DNA of 64,000 bases, from NCBI GenBank assembly GCA_035249905.1, contig DATFFT010000032.1, positions 1 through 64,000 of the forward strand, given 5' to 3'. The position numbers and the translations under genes are program-made. This DNA is from JAOUEA01 sp035249905 (lineage in GTDB: Bacteria > Actinomycetota > UBA4738 > HRBIN12). Below are positions 26,984 through 35,136 of the stretch, piece by piece. Each line of letters begins with the position of its first letter. The first letter of the stretch is position 1. The notes beneath the pieces are model-generated. The model ran no database searches and was not told where the DNA came from. It worked only from the letters and a program-made list of their open reading frames with translations.

Positions 26984-28165
26984 ATGGTGCATGAACGGCA
27001 AGAGATGCTCGAGAAGAGCGCGACCCTGTACTTCGGTCCGTGGTACCGCCAATCGCCCTTCTTCGCGGCGACCCGGCGGGCGGGCTGCACCGCCTACGAC
27101 ATCTACAACCACATGTACCTGCCCGGGTACTACGACGACCCCGAGACCGAATACTGGGCGCTGGCCAACGCCGTCACGATGTGGGACGTCGGTGTCGAGC
27201 GCACGATCGAGGTGAGCGGGCCCGACGCCGACCGGCTGATCGACATGATCACCTGCCGAGACCTCACGACGTGCGCGGTCAAGCAGGGCAAGTACATGCT
27301 CGTGACCGCTGCCGACGGCTCGATCGTCAATGACCCCGTGCTGCTGCACGTGGGTGAGAACCGGTGGTGGATGCAGCTGGCCGACTCCGACGCCGGCCTG
27401 TACGCGCTCGGCGTCGCGGCGACCAGCGGGCTCGACGTCGAGGTCACCACGCCCGACGTGCACCCGATGCAGGTGCAGGGGCCCATGGCCGCCAAGACGC
27501 TCGAGAAGCTCGTCGGCCCCGCGATCTACGACATCAAGTACTACTGGATCGAGGAGTTCGACATCGACGGCATCCCGGTCGTGATCAGCCGCACCGGGTG
27601 GACCGCGATCCCGGGCTTCGAGGTGAACCTGCTCGATGGCGCCCGCGGCGACGAGCTCTGGGACAAGATCGCCTCGGCGGGCGCTGAGTTCGACATCCGT
27701 CCGATCGCCCCGTGCGAGGCGCGTCGCATCGAGGCGGGCATCTTCAACTACGGGTCCGACATCCGCCTGGGCGACACCCCGTTCCACGTGATGGGGCTCG
27801 AGCGCCTCGTCGAGGAGCAGTCCCAGGACTACATCGGCAAGGCCGCGCTCGAGGAGCTCCGGGCGAAGGGTGTCGACCGCAAGCTCGTCGGCATCGAGCT
27901 CGAAGGCGACGAGCTGCGCGCCGAGATGTCGGAGTACTGGAACGTCTCGCGCGACGGGAAGCAGGTCGGCCACATGACCGACGCGGTCTGGTCACCCGGC
28001 CTCAAGAAGAACATCGGCTACGTGTGGGTGCCGATCGCGCTCGCCGAGGCCGGGAACCGCCTCGACATCGAGACCGAGGACGGTGAGCACCTGGTCGGCA
28101 CGACCGCCACGATCCCGTTCGTGGACCCACGGAAGGAACAGCCCGCCGGCACGTTGAAGGGGTGA
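26984..28165 (+). CDS. GcvT/DmdA-like folate-dependent methyltransferase family protein (copy 2)
   Basis: 393 residues, clearly paralogous to the preceding gene: YNHMYLPGYY, MWDVGVERTIEVSGPDA, ITCRDLTTC, GSIVNDPVL, MQVQGPMA, SRTGWTAIPGFEVN, CEARRIEAGIFNYG, VWSPGLKKNIGYVWV. The two are well diverged, so they probably differ in substrate or form a hetero-oligomer. Start ATG 26984 is preceded by GGGAGGGG. An alternative is a leaderless TTG at 26909, since TAGGCT (26897-26902) lies 6 nt before it; that would add 25 residues without conserved motifs. Confidence 0.82.
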   Translation: MVHERQEMLEKSATLYFGPWYRQSPFFAATRRAGCTAYDIYNHMYLPGYYDDPETEYWALANAVTMWDVGVERTIEVSGPDADRLIDMITCRDLTTCAVKQGKYMLVTAADGSIVNDPVLLHVGENRWWMQLADSDAGLYALGVAATSGLDVEVTTPDVHPMQVQGPMAAKTLEKLVGPAIYDIKYYWIEEFDIDGIPVVISRTGWTAIPGFEVNLLDGARGDELWDKIASAGAEFDIRPIAPCEARRIEAGIFNYGSDIRLGDTPFHVMGLERLVEEQSQDYIGKAALEELRAKGVDRKLVGIELEGDELRAEMSEYWNVSRDGKQVGHMTDAVWSPGLKKNIGYVWVPIALAEAGNRLDIETEDGEHLVGTTATIPFVDPRKEQPAGTLKG

Positions 28166-28193
28166 CCGGCGTCCGGCGATCCGGCCGGTCCCC

Positions 28194-28220
28194 GGAACAT
28201 CATCGGTGTCTCTCAGCGTT
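28194..28220 (+). promoter_or_regulatory. Candidate ECF-sigma promoter upstream of the HtrA-like protease
   Basis: GGAAC (28194-28198) and GTT (28218-28220) are separated by 19 nt, close to the GGAAY-N18/19-GTT pattern of actinobacterial stress sigma factors (SigH/SigR type). A second start region (TAGCGT, 28238-28243) lies just downstream, so two promoters are possible. Weak on its own; the gene's role in envelope stress makes it more plausible. Confidence 0.35.
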
Positions 28221-28283
28221 CTCCCAGCTGAAACCCCTAGCGTGGGGGCGTGGAACCACGCGATGTGGGATAGGAGCATCCTG

Positions 28284-29414
28284 ATGGCTGATGGGAGATC
28301 CTCGATGAGACGAACGACGATCGTGATGCTGGCGACGCTCGCCCTGACGGCGAGCGCCTGCTCGCTGTCCTTCGGTGAGGGGGGAGATCAGGGCGGAGGT
28401 GCCGGACTCACCAGCGCCGACACCTCGGCGGCGCCGCTCGATCCCGGCAAGGAGCCGGTCGCGGCGGTGGTCGATCGCGTGCTTCCCTCCGTCGTCAACG
28501 TGACCACCGACGTCTACCAGGCCGACGGCAGCTCGGGCCAGGGCGTCGGCACCGGGTTCATCGTCCGCGAGGACGGCGTCATCGTGACCAACTGTCATGT
28601 CGTGGAGGGTGGCTCGCGGCTCACGGTGTTCCTCTCCGACGAGGATCGCACCGAGTACGAGGCGCGGCTGATCGGAGCCGACTGCCTGAACGATCTGGCC
28701 GTGCTCGACATCGACGAGGAAGGGCTCCCGACCGTGCCGCTCGGCGACTCCGGGGGCCTGCGCCTCGGCCAACGTGTGGTCGCGCTCGGCTACGCGCTCG
28801 GCCTCGAGGGCGGGCCGACCGTGACGACCGGTATCGTCTCGTCGCTCGATCGAACGATCGAGGCGCAGGACCCGAACTGCCGAGCGTGCCCCAACCGCGT
28901 CCGGACCTACCCGAGCGTCATCCAGACCGACGCTGCGATCAACCCGGGCAACTCGGGCGGACCGCTCGTCGACATGCGGGGCCGCGTGGTCGGCATCAAC
29001 TCCGCCGGCAACGGCCAGGCCGAGAACATCGGCTTCGCGATCAAGATCAACTTCGTGCGCGAGACGATCCAATCGTCGATCGAGGACCCGCTCGCGGCGA
29101 CCGGCTACCTCGGCGTCTCCACGACCGCGGTCACGCCCGACCTCCGGTTCCAGCAGAACCTGTCCGTCGAGACAGGCGCCTTCGTCGTCGGCACCTTGGC
29201 CGACGGGCCGGCGGCCGCGGCGGGCATCGGAGAGGGCGATGTGATCGTGGGGCTGAACGGCGAGGCGGTCGACTCACCCGACGACCTCGGCGCGGTGCTC
29301 GACGGGCTGAAGCCCGGCGACGCCGTCTCGGTGGAGCTCGCCGAGCCGGAGGGTGGTACCCGCACGGTCGAGGTGGAGCTCGCCGCGCGGCCGCTCCCGG
29401 TCGAGATCCCGTAG
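28284..29414 (+). CDS. htrA: HtrA/DegP-like trypsin-type serine protease with PDZ domain, lipoprotein
   Basis: Envelope quality-control protease, about 376 residues. A lipoprotein-type signal (TIVMLATLALTASAC) anchors it outside the membrane, followed by a flexible Gly/Ser linker. Catalytic triad: His in TNCHVVEGG, Asp in NDLAVLDI, Ser in NPGNSGGPL. A loop with CRAC cysteines lies before the Ser. One PDZ domain follows (GYLGVSTTAVTP to VELAARPLP). ATG 28284 (AGGAG, 7 nt) and ATG 28305 (GGGAG, 7 nt) are both possible starts. A seven-codon frame (28250-28273) behind TAGCGT ends at this Shine-Dalgarno. Confidence 0.9.
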   Translation: MADGRSSMRRTTIVMLATLALTASACSLSFGEGGDQGGGAGLTSADTSAAPLDPGKEPVAAVVDRVLPSVVNVTTDVYQADGSSGQGVGTGFIVREDGVIVTNCHVVEGGSRLTVFLSDEDRTEYEARLIGADCLNDLAVLDIDEEGLPTVPLGDSGGLRLGQRVVALGYALGLEGGPTVTTGIVSSLDRTIEAQDPNCRACPNRVRTYPSVIQTDAAINPGNSGGPLVDMRGRVVGINSAGNGQAENIGFAIKINFVRETIQSSIEDPLAATGYLGVSTTAVTPDLRFQQNLSVETGAFVVGTLADGPAAAAGIGEGDVIVGLNGEAVDSPDDLGAVLDGLKPGDAVSVELAEPEGGTRTVEVELAARPLPVEIP

Positions 29415-29457
29415 CCGAACCGGCACCTCGCGGGACCCGTGCGTTAGCCTGGGTCCC

Positions 29458-29658
29458 GTGAAGGTGAGGCTCCGCAACCCCGACCGCGAGGTCGAGCTGC
29501 ACGGAGGGCGACCGATCCGCGAGGTGCTCGCGGAGCTCGACGTCGACCCCGACACCGTGCTCGTGATCCGCGCCGGGGAGCTGGTGACCCGTCACGAGAA
29601 CGTCGGTGAGGACGACGAGCTCGAGATCCGTCCGGTGATCTCCGGGGGCACCGCATGA
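29458..29658 (+). CDS. ttuB: Ubiquitin-like sulfur carrier protein, TtuB/MoaD/ThiS family
   Basis: 66 residues with the beta-grasp pattern of MoaD/ThiS/TtuB (KVRLRNPDREVEL, then PDTVLVIRAGELV, then DDELEIRPVISGG). The C-terminus reads SGGTA, so two residues follow the diglycine that must be adenylated; trimming would be needed, or the tail is tolerated. The stop overlaps the ttuA start (ATGA), so this is very likely the sulfur donor for that enzyme. TAGCCT (29445-29450) ends 7 nt before the GTG: a leaderless start. Naming as ttuB rests on context. Confidence 0.82.
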   Translation: MKVRLRNPDREVELHGGRPIREVLAELDVDPDTVLVIRAGELVTRHENVGEDDELEIRPVISGGTA

Positions 29659-30653
29659 AGTGCAAGCGCTGCAAGGGGACCGCGGTCATCGAGGTCCGCC
29701 GGCACAACGCCGCGTTCTGCAAGGCGTGCTTCACTCACGTGTTCACCGAGCAGGTCCGCACGGCGATCCGGCGGTTCGACATGTTCGAGCCGACCGACAG
29801 CATCCTGGTCGCGGTCTCGGGGGGAAAGGACTCGCTCGCACTCTGGGATGTCCTGCTCGGCCTGGGATACGAGGCCACCGGCCTGTACCTGGGTCTCGGC
29901 ATCGGCGGGTACTCCGATCGTTCGCACGATGCCGCCGCCGCGTTCGCGGGAGCCAGTGGGGCCGAGCTCCGCGTCGTCGACCTCGCCGACGAGTACGGCT
30001 ACGACATCCCGACGGCGGGACGGAAGGGCTCTCGTTCCACGTGCGCTGTCTGTGGGCTCTCGAAGCGCTACGTCTTCAACCGGGCCGCGGCCGACGGTGG
30101 GTTCGACGTGATCGCGACCGGGCACAATCTCGACGACGAGGCCGCAACCTTGCTCGGGAACACGCTGCGTTGGAAAACCGACTACATCGCGCGGCAGTCC
30201 CCGGCCCTGCCGGCGAGGGACGGCATGGTCAAGAAGGTCAAGCCGCTGCACCGCCTGAGCGAGCTCGAGACGGCCGCGTACGCGTTCCTCCGGGGCATCG
30301 ACTACGTGGTGGAGGAGTGCCCCCTCGTCGCCGGGAACACCCAATTGCGCTACAAGAACGCGATGAACACGATCGAGGCGACGAGCCCCGGCACGAAGGC
30401 GCAGTTCCTCTTCGGGTACCTCGACCGCGGCATGCGGCTGTTCGCGGGCCACGACGAGGTGGCGCTCGTCCCGTGCGGTTCCTGCGGGCAGCCCACGACC
30501 GGCCGGTTCTGTGCGTTCTGCCGGGCGCGCGCGCAGATCCTGGGCGAACGTCTCGGAGCGGCCGATCGCCCGGGTACCGACGATCGTGAGGTGGCTCGCT
30601 GGCTGTCCGACGAGGTGCTGCCGGCCGAGATCTACGGCAGGGCCGAGGTGTGA
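29655..30653 (+). CDS. ttuA: TtuA-family tRNA 2-thiouridine synthetase (tRNA-5-methyluridine54 2-sulfurtransferase)
   Basis: 332 residues. Domains in order: N-terminal zinc ribbon (C3, C6, C22, C25), PP-loop ATP pyrophosphatase with SGGKDS at 55-60, a cluster-binding pair C130/C133 and a third C222, and a C-terminal zinc ribbon (C274, C277, C286, C289). C130, C133 and C222 are, as I recall, the very positions that hold the 4Fe-4S cluster in Thermus TtuA. That enzyme makes 2-thioribothymidine at tRNA position 54. Flanked by overlapping ttuB and trmI, so the operon targets the tRNA T-loop. Related NcsA-type enzymes thiolate position 34, so the site is inferred. Confidence 0.88.
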   Translation: MKCKRCKGTAVIEVRRHNAAFCKACFTHVFTEQVRTAIRRFDMFEPTDSILVAVSGGKDSLALWDVLLGLGYEATGLYLGLGIGGYSDRSHDAAAAFAGASGAELRVVDLADEYGYDIPTAGRKGSRSTCAVCGLSKRYVFNRAAADGGFDVIATGHNLDDEAATLLGNTLRWKTDYIARQSPALPARDGMVKKVKPLHRLSELETAAYAFLRGIDYVVEECPLVAGNTQLRYKNAMNTIEATSPGTKAQFLFGYLDRGMRLFAGHDEVALVPCGSCGQPTTGRFCAFCRARAQILGERLGAADRPGTDDREVARWLSDEVLPAEIYGRAEV

Positions 30654-31429
30654 GCCGAACGTTCGAGGCGGGCGACCGGGCCTTGCTGATCGACCAGCGC
30701 GACCGCACGTACCTGGTCAGGCTCGAGGTGGGAGCCACGTTCCACACGCACAGCGGCACGCTCGACCACGACGCCCTGATCGGCGCCGCCGAAGGCACCC
30801 GGTTCGAGACCTCGCGCGGCATGGTCCTCATGGCCTACCGCCCCAGGTTCGCCGACTTCGTGCTGAAGATGCCCAGGGGGGCACAGGTCGTCTATCCCAA
30901 AGACGTCGGGCCGATCGTGACCTATGCCGACGTTTACCCCGGCGCCAAGGTGATCGAGGCCGGCACGGGATCGGGCGCCCTCACGATCGCGCTCTGCCGC
31001 GCGGTCGGCGACGGTGGACGCGTCGTCTCCTACGAGGTGCGGAACGAGCATCGCGAGACGGCGGTCGCCAACATCGAGGCCTTCTTCGGCAAGATGCCCG
31101 ACCAGGTCGATCTGCGCCGGGGGAGCGTCGGCGAGGTCGCCGGCGCCGACGAACGGTTCGACCGAGCGGTGCTGGACCTGCCGGATCCGTGGACGGCGCT
31201 CGTGGCCCTACACGCCGTGCTGGAGCCGGGCGGCATCGCCTGCGCCTACCTGCCGACGACCGTGCAGGTGCAGCAGCTCGTGCTTGCCTTGCCGGGCAAT
31301 GGATTCCAGCACATCGAGACCTTCGAGACCCTGCACCGAGGGTGGCACGTGAAGGAACGCAGCGTGCGACCGGATCACCGGATGGTTGGACATACCGGGT
31401 TCATCACGATCGCCCGCCGTGAGGCATGA
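30650..31429 (+). CDS. trmI: tRNA (adenine-N1-)-methyltransferase TrmI (m1A58)
   Basis: Methylates A58 in the tRNA T-loop. 259 residues. N-terminal beta domain (THSGTLDHDALIG), the Rossmann SAM site VIEAGTGSGALTIAL, acidic YEVRNEH after strand 2, the catalytic-region LDLPDPW and CAYLPTTVQV typical for TrmI. The GTG start overlaps the ttuA stop by 4 nt. TrmI also precedes mpa in mycobacteria, so this gene links the tRNA operon to the conserved proteasome neighbourhood. Confidence 0.95.
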   Translation: MSRTFEAGDRALLIDQRDRTYLVRLEVGATFHTHSGTLDHDALIGAAEGTRFETSRGMVLMAYRPRFADFVLKMPRGAQVVYPKDVGPIVTYADVYPGAKVIEAGTGSGALTIALCRAVGDGGRVVSYEVRNEHRETAVANIEAFFGKMPDQVDLRRGSVGEVAGADERFDRAVLDLPDPWTALVALHAVLEPGGIACAYLPTTVQVQQLVLALPGNGFQHIETFETLHRGWHVKERSVRPDHRMVGHTGFITIARREA

Positions 31430-31602
31430 TCCGGCGGTGTCGCCGCCGCGCGATACGGTCCTCGCAGGGAGCGCGCGCGGGAACTACCTAGGAATGGGCA
31501 TTACACGTTCACCGAGAACTTCCGTATGACTAAGGAAGGAGACTCGAGCAGCGCTCCACGGCAACAGGGGGAGCTGGGGGTACCATCCGGCTCGACCCCG
31601 CT

Positions 31603-31610
31603 GGAGGTGA
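31603..31610 (+). promoter_or_regulatory. Strong Shine-Dalgarno fixing the mpa start
   Basis: GGAGGTGA, near-perfect complement to the 16S rRNA tail, 5 nt before ATG 31616. It argues against the in-frame ATG at 31526, which would add 30 low-complexity residues. The 186-nt space after trmI also contains TACGGT (31454-31459) as a possible -10 box. Confidence 0.7.
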
Positions 31611-31615
31611 CACCC

Positions 31616-33355
31616 ATGGCGGATCGAGAGCAGGTCGAGCGGTACGACGCTCAGGTGCAGGAGCTCCGGGGACAGGTGAAGTTCCTGGAGGAAGAGATCG
31701 GCCTGCTCCGGCGTCGCCTCACGAACGCTCCACGCCAGGTCACCGTCCTCGAAGGGAAGCTCGTCGAGGCGCGCGAGCAGCTCGAGCGCGCGGTCTCCCA
31801 GAACCAGAAGCTCGCCGACGCCCTCCGCGCCGAGCGCGACAAGATCGAGTCGCTCGCCGAGGAGGTCGAGAAGCTCTCCCAACCCCCGGCGTCGTTCGGC
31901 ATCTATCTGACCAGCAACGACGACGGCTCGCTCGACGTGTTCACCGCGGGCCGCAAGATGCGTGTGATGGCCGCTCCCGACGTCGACGAACGGACCCTGC
32001 GACCCGGGGCGCAGGTCGTGCTGAACGATTCGCTCAACGTGGTCGAGGTGGTCGACCCCGAGCGTTCGGGTGAGGTCGCGAAGGTCAAGGATCGGCTCGG
32101 CGACGATCGCGTGATCGTGGTCGGCCGCGGCGACGAGGAGTACGTCGCGCATCTCGCGGGGCATCTGCTCGGGTCGCACGTGCGAGCCGGCGACAACGTG
32201 CTGTTCGACGGTCGTTCCGGCGTCGCGACCGAGCTGCTTCCCAAGGAAGAGGTCGAGGAGCTCGTGCTCGAGGAGATCCCCGACGTGAGCTACGAGGACA
32301 TCGGCGGCCTCGAGGGTCAGATCGATTCGATCCGCGACGCGGTGGAGCTGCCGTTCCTGTACGCGGAGCTGTTCGCCGAGCACGAGCTCGAGGCGCCGAA
32401 GGGGGTGCTCCTGTACGGGCCCCCCGGCTGCGGAAAAACGCTGATCGCCAAGGCGGTCGCGAAGTCGCTCGCCGAGAAGGTGGCGGAGCGCACCGGCCGC
32501 TCCGACGCCCGCAGCTACTTCCTCAACGTCAAGGGTCCCGAGCTGCTCAACAAGTACGTGGGGGAGACCGAGCGACAGATCCGAGAGATCTTCATCCGCG
32601 CGAAGGAGCGGAGCGAGGAAGGTCTCCCAGTGATCGTGTTCTTCGACGAGATGGACTCGATCTTCCGCACGCGGGGCACGGGCATCTCCAGCGATGTCGA
32701 GTCCACGATCGTGCCGCAGCTGCTGTCCGAGCTCGATGGGGTCGAGACGCTGAAGAACGTCATCGTCATCGGGGCGTCGAACCGCGAGGACCTGATCGAC
32801 CCCGCGATCCTTCGCCCGGGCAGGCTCGACGTGAAGATCAAGATCGAACGGCCGAACCAACAGCAGGCGGCCGACATCATGTCGAAGTACCTGCACCCGG
32901 TGGTCCCGATCCACCCCGACGAGGTGTCTCGGTACGGCGACGACGCCGCTCAGGCATGTCGCCGCATGATCGAGAAGACGGTCGAGCAGATGTACGACCA
33001 GAACGAGCGGAACCGGTTCCTCGAGGTCACGTACGCGAGCGGCGACAAGGAGATCCTGTACTTCAAGGACTTCAACTCCGGTGCGATGATCGAGAACATC
33101 GTGCGCAGGGCGAAGAAGGACGCGATCAAGCGATTCCTGTCGATGGGCGACAAGGGCATCAAGACCGACGACCTGTTGACCGCGATCCGAGACGAGTTCA
33201 AGGAGAACGAGGACCTCCCCAACACGACGAACCCCGACGACTGGGCACGCATCTCCGGCAAGAAGGGCGAACGGATCGTCTACGTGCGCACGCTCCTCGG
33301 CCACGACGGCGACGGGCGTCAGGTCGAACGCGTGAATGCCGGGCAGTACCTGTAA
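31616..33355 (+). CDS. mpa: Proteasome-associated AAA ATPase (Mpa/ARC)
   Basis: Hexameric unfoldase that recognises pupylated proteins and feeds them to the 20S core. 579 residues. N-terminal coiled coil (about 1-90) that binds Pup, double OB region (about 92-215), then the AAA module: Walker A GPPGCGKT (268-275), Walker B VFFDE (341-345), second region of homology ending LRPGRLD (399-405). The C-terminus is GQYL, the penultimate Tyr being needed to open the proteasome gate. dop follows 9 nt later; its -10 box overlaps the mpa stop. Confidence 0.97.
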   Translation: MADREQVERYDAQVQELRGQVKFLEEEIGLLRRRLTNAPRQVTVLEGKLVEAREQLERAVSQNQKLADALRAERDKIESLAEEVEKLSQPPASFGIYLTSNDDGSLDVFTAGRKMRVMAAPDVDERTLRPGAQVVLNDSLNVVEVVDPERSGEVAKVKDRLGDDRVIVVGRGDEEYVAHLAGHLLGSHVRAGDNVLFDGRSGVATELLPKEEVEELVLEEIPDVSYEDIGGLEGQIDSIRDAVELPFLYAELFAEHELEAPKGVLLYGPPGCGKTLIAKAVAKSLAEKVAERTGRSDARSYFLNVKGPELLNKYVGETERQIREIFIRAKERSEEGLPVIVFFDEMDSIFRTRGTGISSDVESTIVPQLLSELDGVETLKNVIVIGASNREDLIDPAILRPGRLDVKIKIERPNQQQAADIMSKYLHPVVPIHPDEVSRYGDDAAQACRRMIEKTVEQMYDQNERNRFLEVTYASGDKEILYFKDFNSGAMIENIVRRAKKDAIKRFLSMGDKGIKTDDLLTAIRDEFKENEDLPNTTNPDDWARISGKKGERIVYVRTLLGHDGDGRQVERVNAGQYL

Positions 33356-33364
33356 GGTGGCCGC

Positions 33365-34849
33365 GTGGCCATCCCCAAGGTCTTCGGGACCGAGACGGAG
33401 TACGGCATCGCGGCGGCCGGTGCGCCCGATTTCAACCCCGTCCTGTCGTCGTCGCTGCTGATCTCGACCTACGCCGGCTCGCTCAGACGCATCCGCTGGG
33501 ACTACGAGCAGGAGTCGCCGCTGCGCGACGCTCGCGGCTTCGAGCCGACCCCGGTCCGCGAGGGGAGCGACGAGGACCTGGGGCTGGCGAACGTGATCCT
33601 GCCCAACGGCGCGCGGTACTACGTCGATCACGCGCACCCCGAGTACTCGACGCCCGAGTGCATCACGCCGAAGGAGCTCGTGGTGCACGACAAGGCCGGG
33701 GAGCGCATCCTCGAGCGATCGCTGCGCGAGGTGGCGAAGGCGATGCCGAGCGCGCCGCGTCTGTCGATCTACAAGAACAACTCCGACGGCAAGGGGAACA
33801 GCTACGGGACCCATGAGAACTACCTGGTGGACCGGGCGACGCCGTTCGGTGACATCGTGCGCGATCTCACCCCGTTCTTCGTGACGCGCATCGTGTTCAC
33901 GGGCGCCGGCAAGGTCGGAGCCGAATCCCCGTGGGACGAGCGGGGACAGGCGATCTACCAGCTCACGCAGCGAGCGGATTTCTTCGAGACCGAGGTGGGG
34001 CTCGAGACGACGCTGAAGCGGCCGATCATCAACACGCGAGACGAGCCGCACGCCGACCCGGAGCGGTACCGACGGCTACATGTGATCGTCGGCGACGCGA
34101 ACCTGTGCGAGGTGACCACCCTGCTCAAGGTCGGCACCACCGCGATCGTGCTCAAGATGATCGAGGACGGGTTCCTGCCCGACCTCTCGATCGCGAACCC
34201 CGTGCAGGCCCTGCACGAGATCTCCCGCGACATCACGTGCACGCACGAGGTCGCGTTGGACGACGGTCGGCGCGTGAACGCGGTGCAGCTGCAATGGGAA
34301 TACCTCGAGCACGCGAAGAAGTACGTGGAGCGCGAAGACGACACGCCCGAGAACCGCGACGTGCTGGAACGATGGGAAGGGGTGCTGAGCGGCCTGGAGA
34401 CCGACCCCGCCACCCTGCATCGTGAGCTCGACTGGGTCGCGAAGCATCGCGTGCTCCAGGCCTATCGCGATCGGGACGGTCTCGAATGGAACGACCCGAA
34501 GCTTCGGGCGATCGACCTGCAGTACCACGATGTTCAGCGCGACAAGGGGCTGTACTACCGGCTGGAAGCCGCCGGAAAGGTCGAGCGGGTGAGCACCGAC
34601 GACGAGGTCGAGATCGCGGTGATGGATCCCCCCATCGACACTCGAGCGTATTTCCGTGGGCGATGCATCGACAAGTACCCCGATGCGATCGCGGCGGCAT
34701 CGTGGGACTCGTTGATCGTCGACACGGGGGCAGAAGCCCTGCAGCGCATCCCGATGCGTGAGCCGCTCCGGGGAACCAAGGCGCACGTCGAGGGGTTGCT
34801 CGCCACGAGCGACGACGCCGCCTCGCTCGTGGCGAAGCTCCAGGGCTGA
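33365..34849 (+). CDS. dop: Depupylase / Pup deamidase Dop
   Basis: Removes Pup from substrates and, where needed, deamidates Pup. 494 residues. Carboxylate-amine ligase fold: TETEYG near the start, YYVDHAHPEYSTPE with the catalytic Asp, KNNSDGKGNSYGTHENY, INTRDEPHAD. Residues about 40-75 (TYAGSLRRIRWDYEQESP) form the Dop loop that PafA lacks and that separates the two enzymes. Leaderless-type start: TAAGGT (33353-33358), 6 nt, GTG 33365. Confidence 0.96.
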   Translation: MAIPKVFGTETEYGIAAAGAPDFNPVLSSSLLISTYAGSLRRIRWDYEQESPLRDARGFEPTPVREGSDEDLGLANVILPNGARYYVDHAHPEYSTPECITPKELVVHDKAGERILERSLREVAKAMPSAPRLSIYKNNSDGKGNSYGTHENYLVDRATPFGDIVRDLTPFFVTRIVFTGAGKVGAESPWDERGQAIYQLTQRADFFETEVGLETTLKRPIINTRDEPHADPERYRRLHVIVGDANLCEVTTLLKVGTTAIVLKMIEDGFLPDLSIANPVQALHEISRDITCTHEVALDDGRRVNAVQLQWEYLEHAKKYVEREDDTPENRDVLERWEGVLSGLETDPATLHRELDWVAKHRVLQAYRDRDGLEWNDPKLRAIDLQYHDVQRDKGLYYRLEAAGKVERVSTDDEVEIAVMDPPIDTRAYFRGRCIDKYPDAIAAASWDSLIVDTGAEALQRIPMREPLRGTKAHVEGLLATSDDAASLVAKLQG

Positions 34850-34935
34850 TCGGATCCCTGTGGCCCGGCGCTCCAGCGCCTGGATGGCGGGTCCGAAACC
34901 CCCGGTAGGATAGGCGCATCGAAAGGAGCCGAGCC

Positions 34936-35136
34936 GTGCCGCAGGAGCAGGAGCAGAAGAAGGCACAGCGCAAGGGCGGTGGCGACTCCGACGCCGACGC
35001 CGCCCAGGTGCGATCGTCCTCCAAGGCCTCCGAGCTGAAGGAGGAGATGGACGACATCCTCGACGAGATCGACTCGGTCCTCGAGGAGAACGCCGAGGAG
35101 TTCGTCAAGAGCTACGTGCAGAAGGGCGGCGAGTGA
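34936..35136 (+). CDS. pup: Prokaryotic ubiquitin-like protein Pup
   Basis: 66-residue intrinsically disordered modifier. The C-terminal half carries the Mpa-binding coiled segment (LKEEMDDILDEIDSVLEENA) and ends QKGGE. With Glu as the last residue it can be ligated by PafA directly, so deamidation by Dop is not required here. TAGGAT (34906-34911) is the -10 box and AAAGGAG (34922-34928) the Shine-Dalgarno, 7 nt from the GTG. Overlaps prcB by 4 nt (GTGA). Confidence 0.96.
   Translation: MPQEQEQKKAQRKGGGDSDADAAQVRSSSKASELKEEMDDILDEIDSVLEENAEEFVKSYVQKGGE

Noticed and set aside
31484..34051. 855-codon minus-strand frame opposite mpa and dop
   Set aside because: Antisense shadow of strongly conserved proteasome genes.
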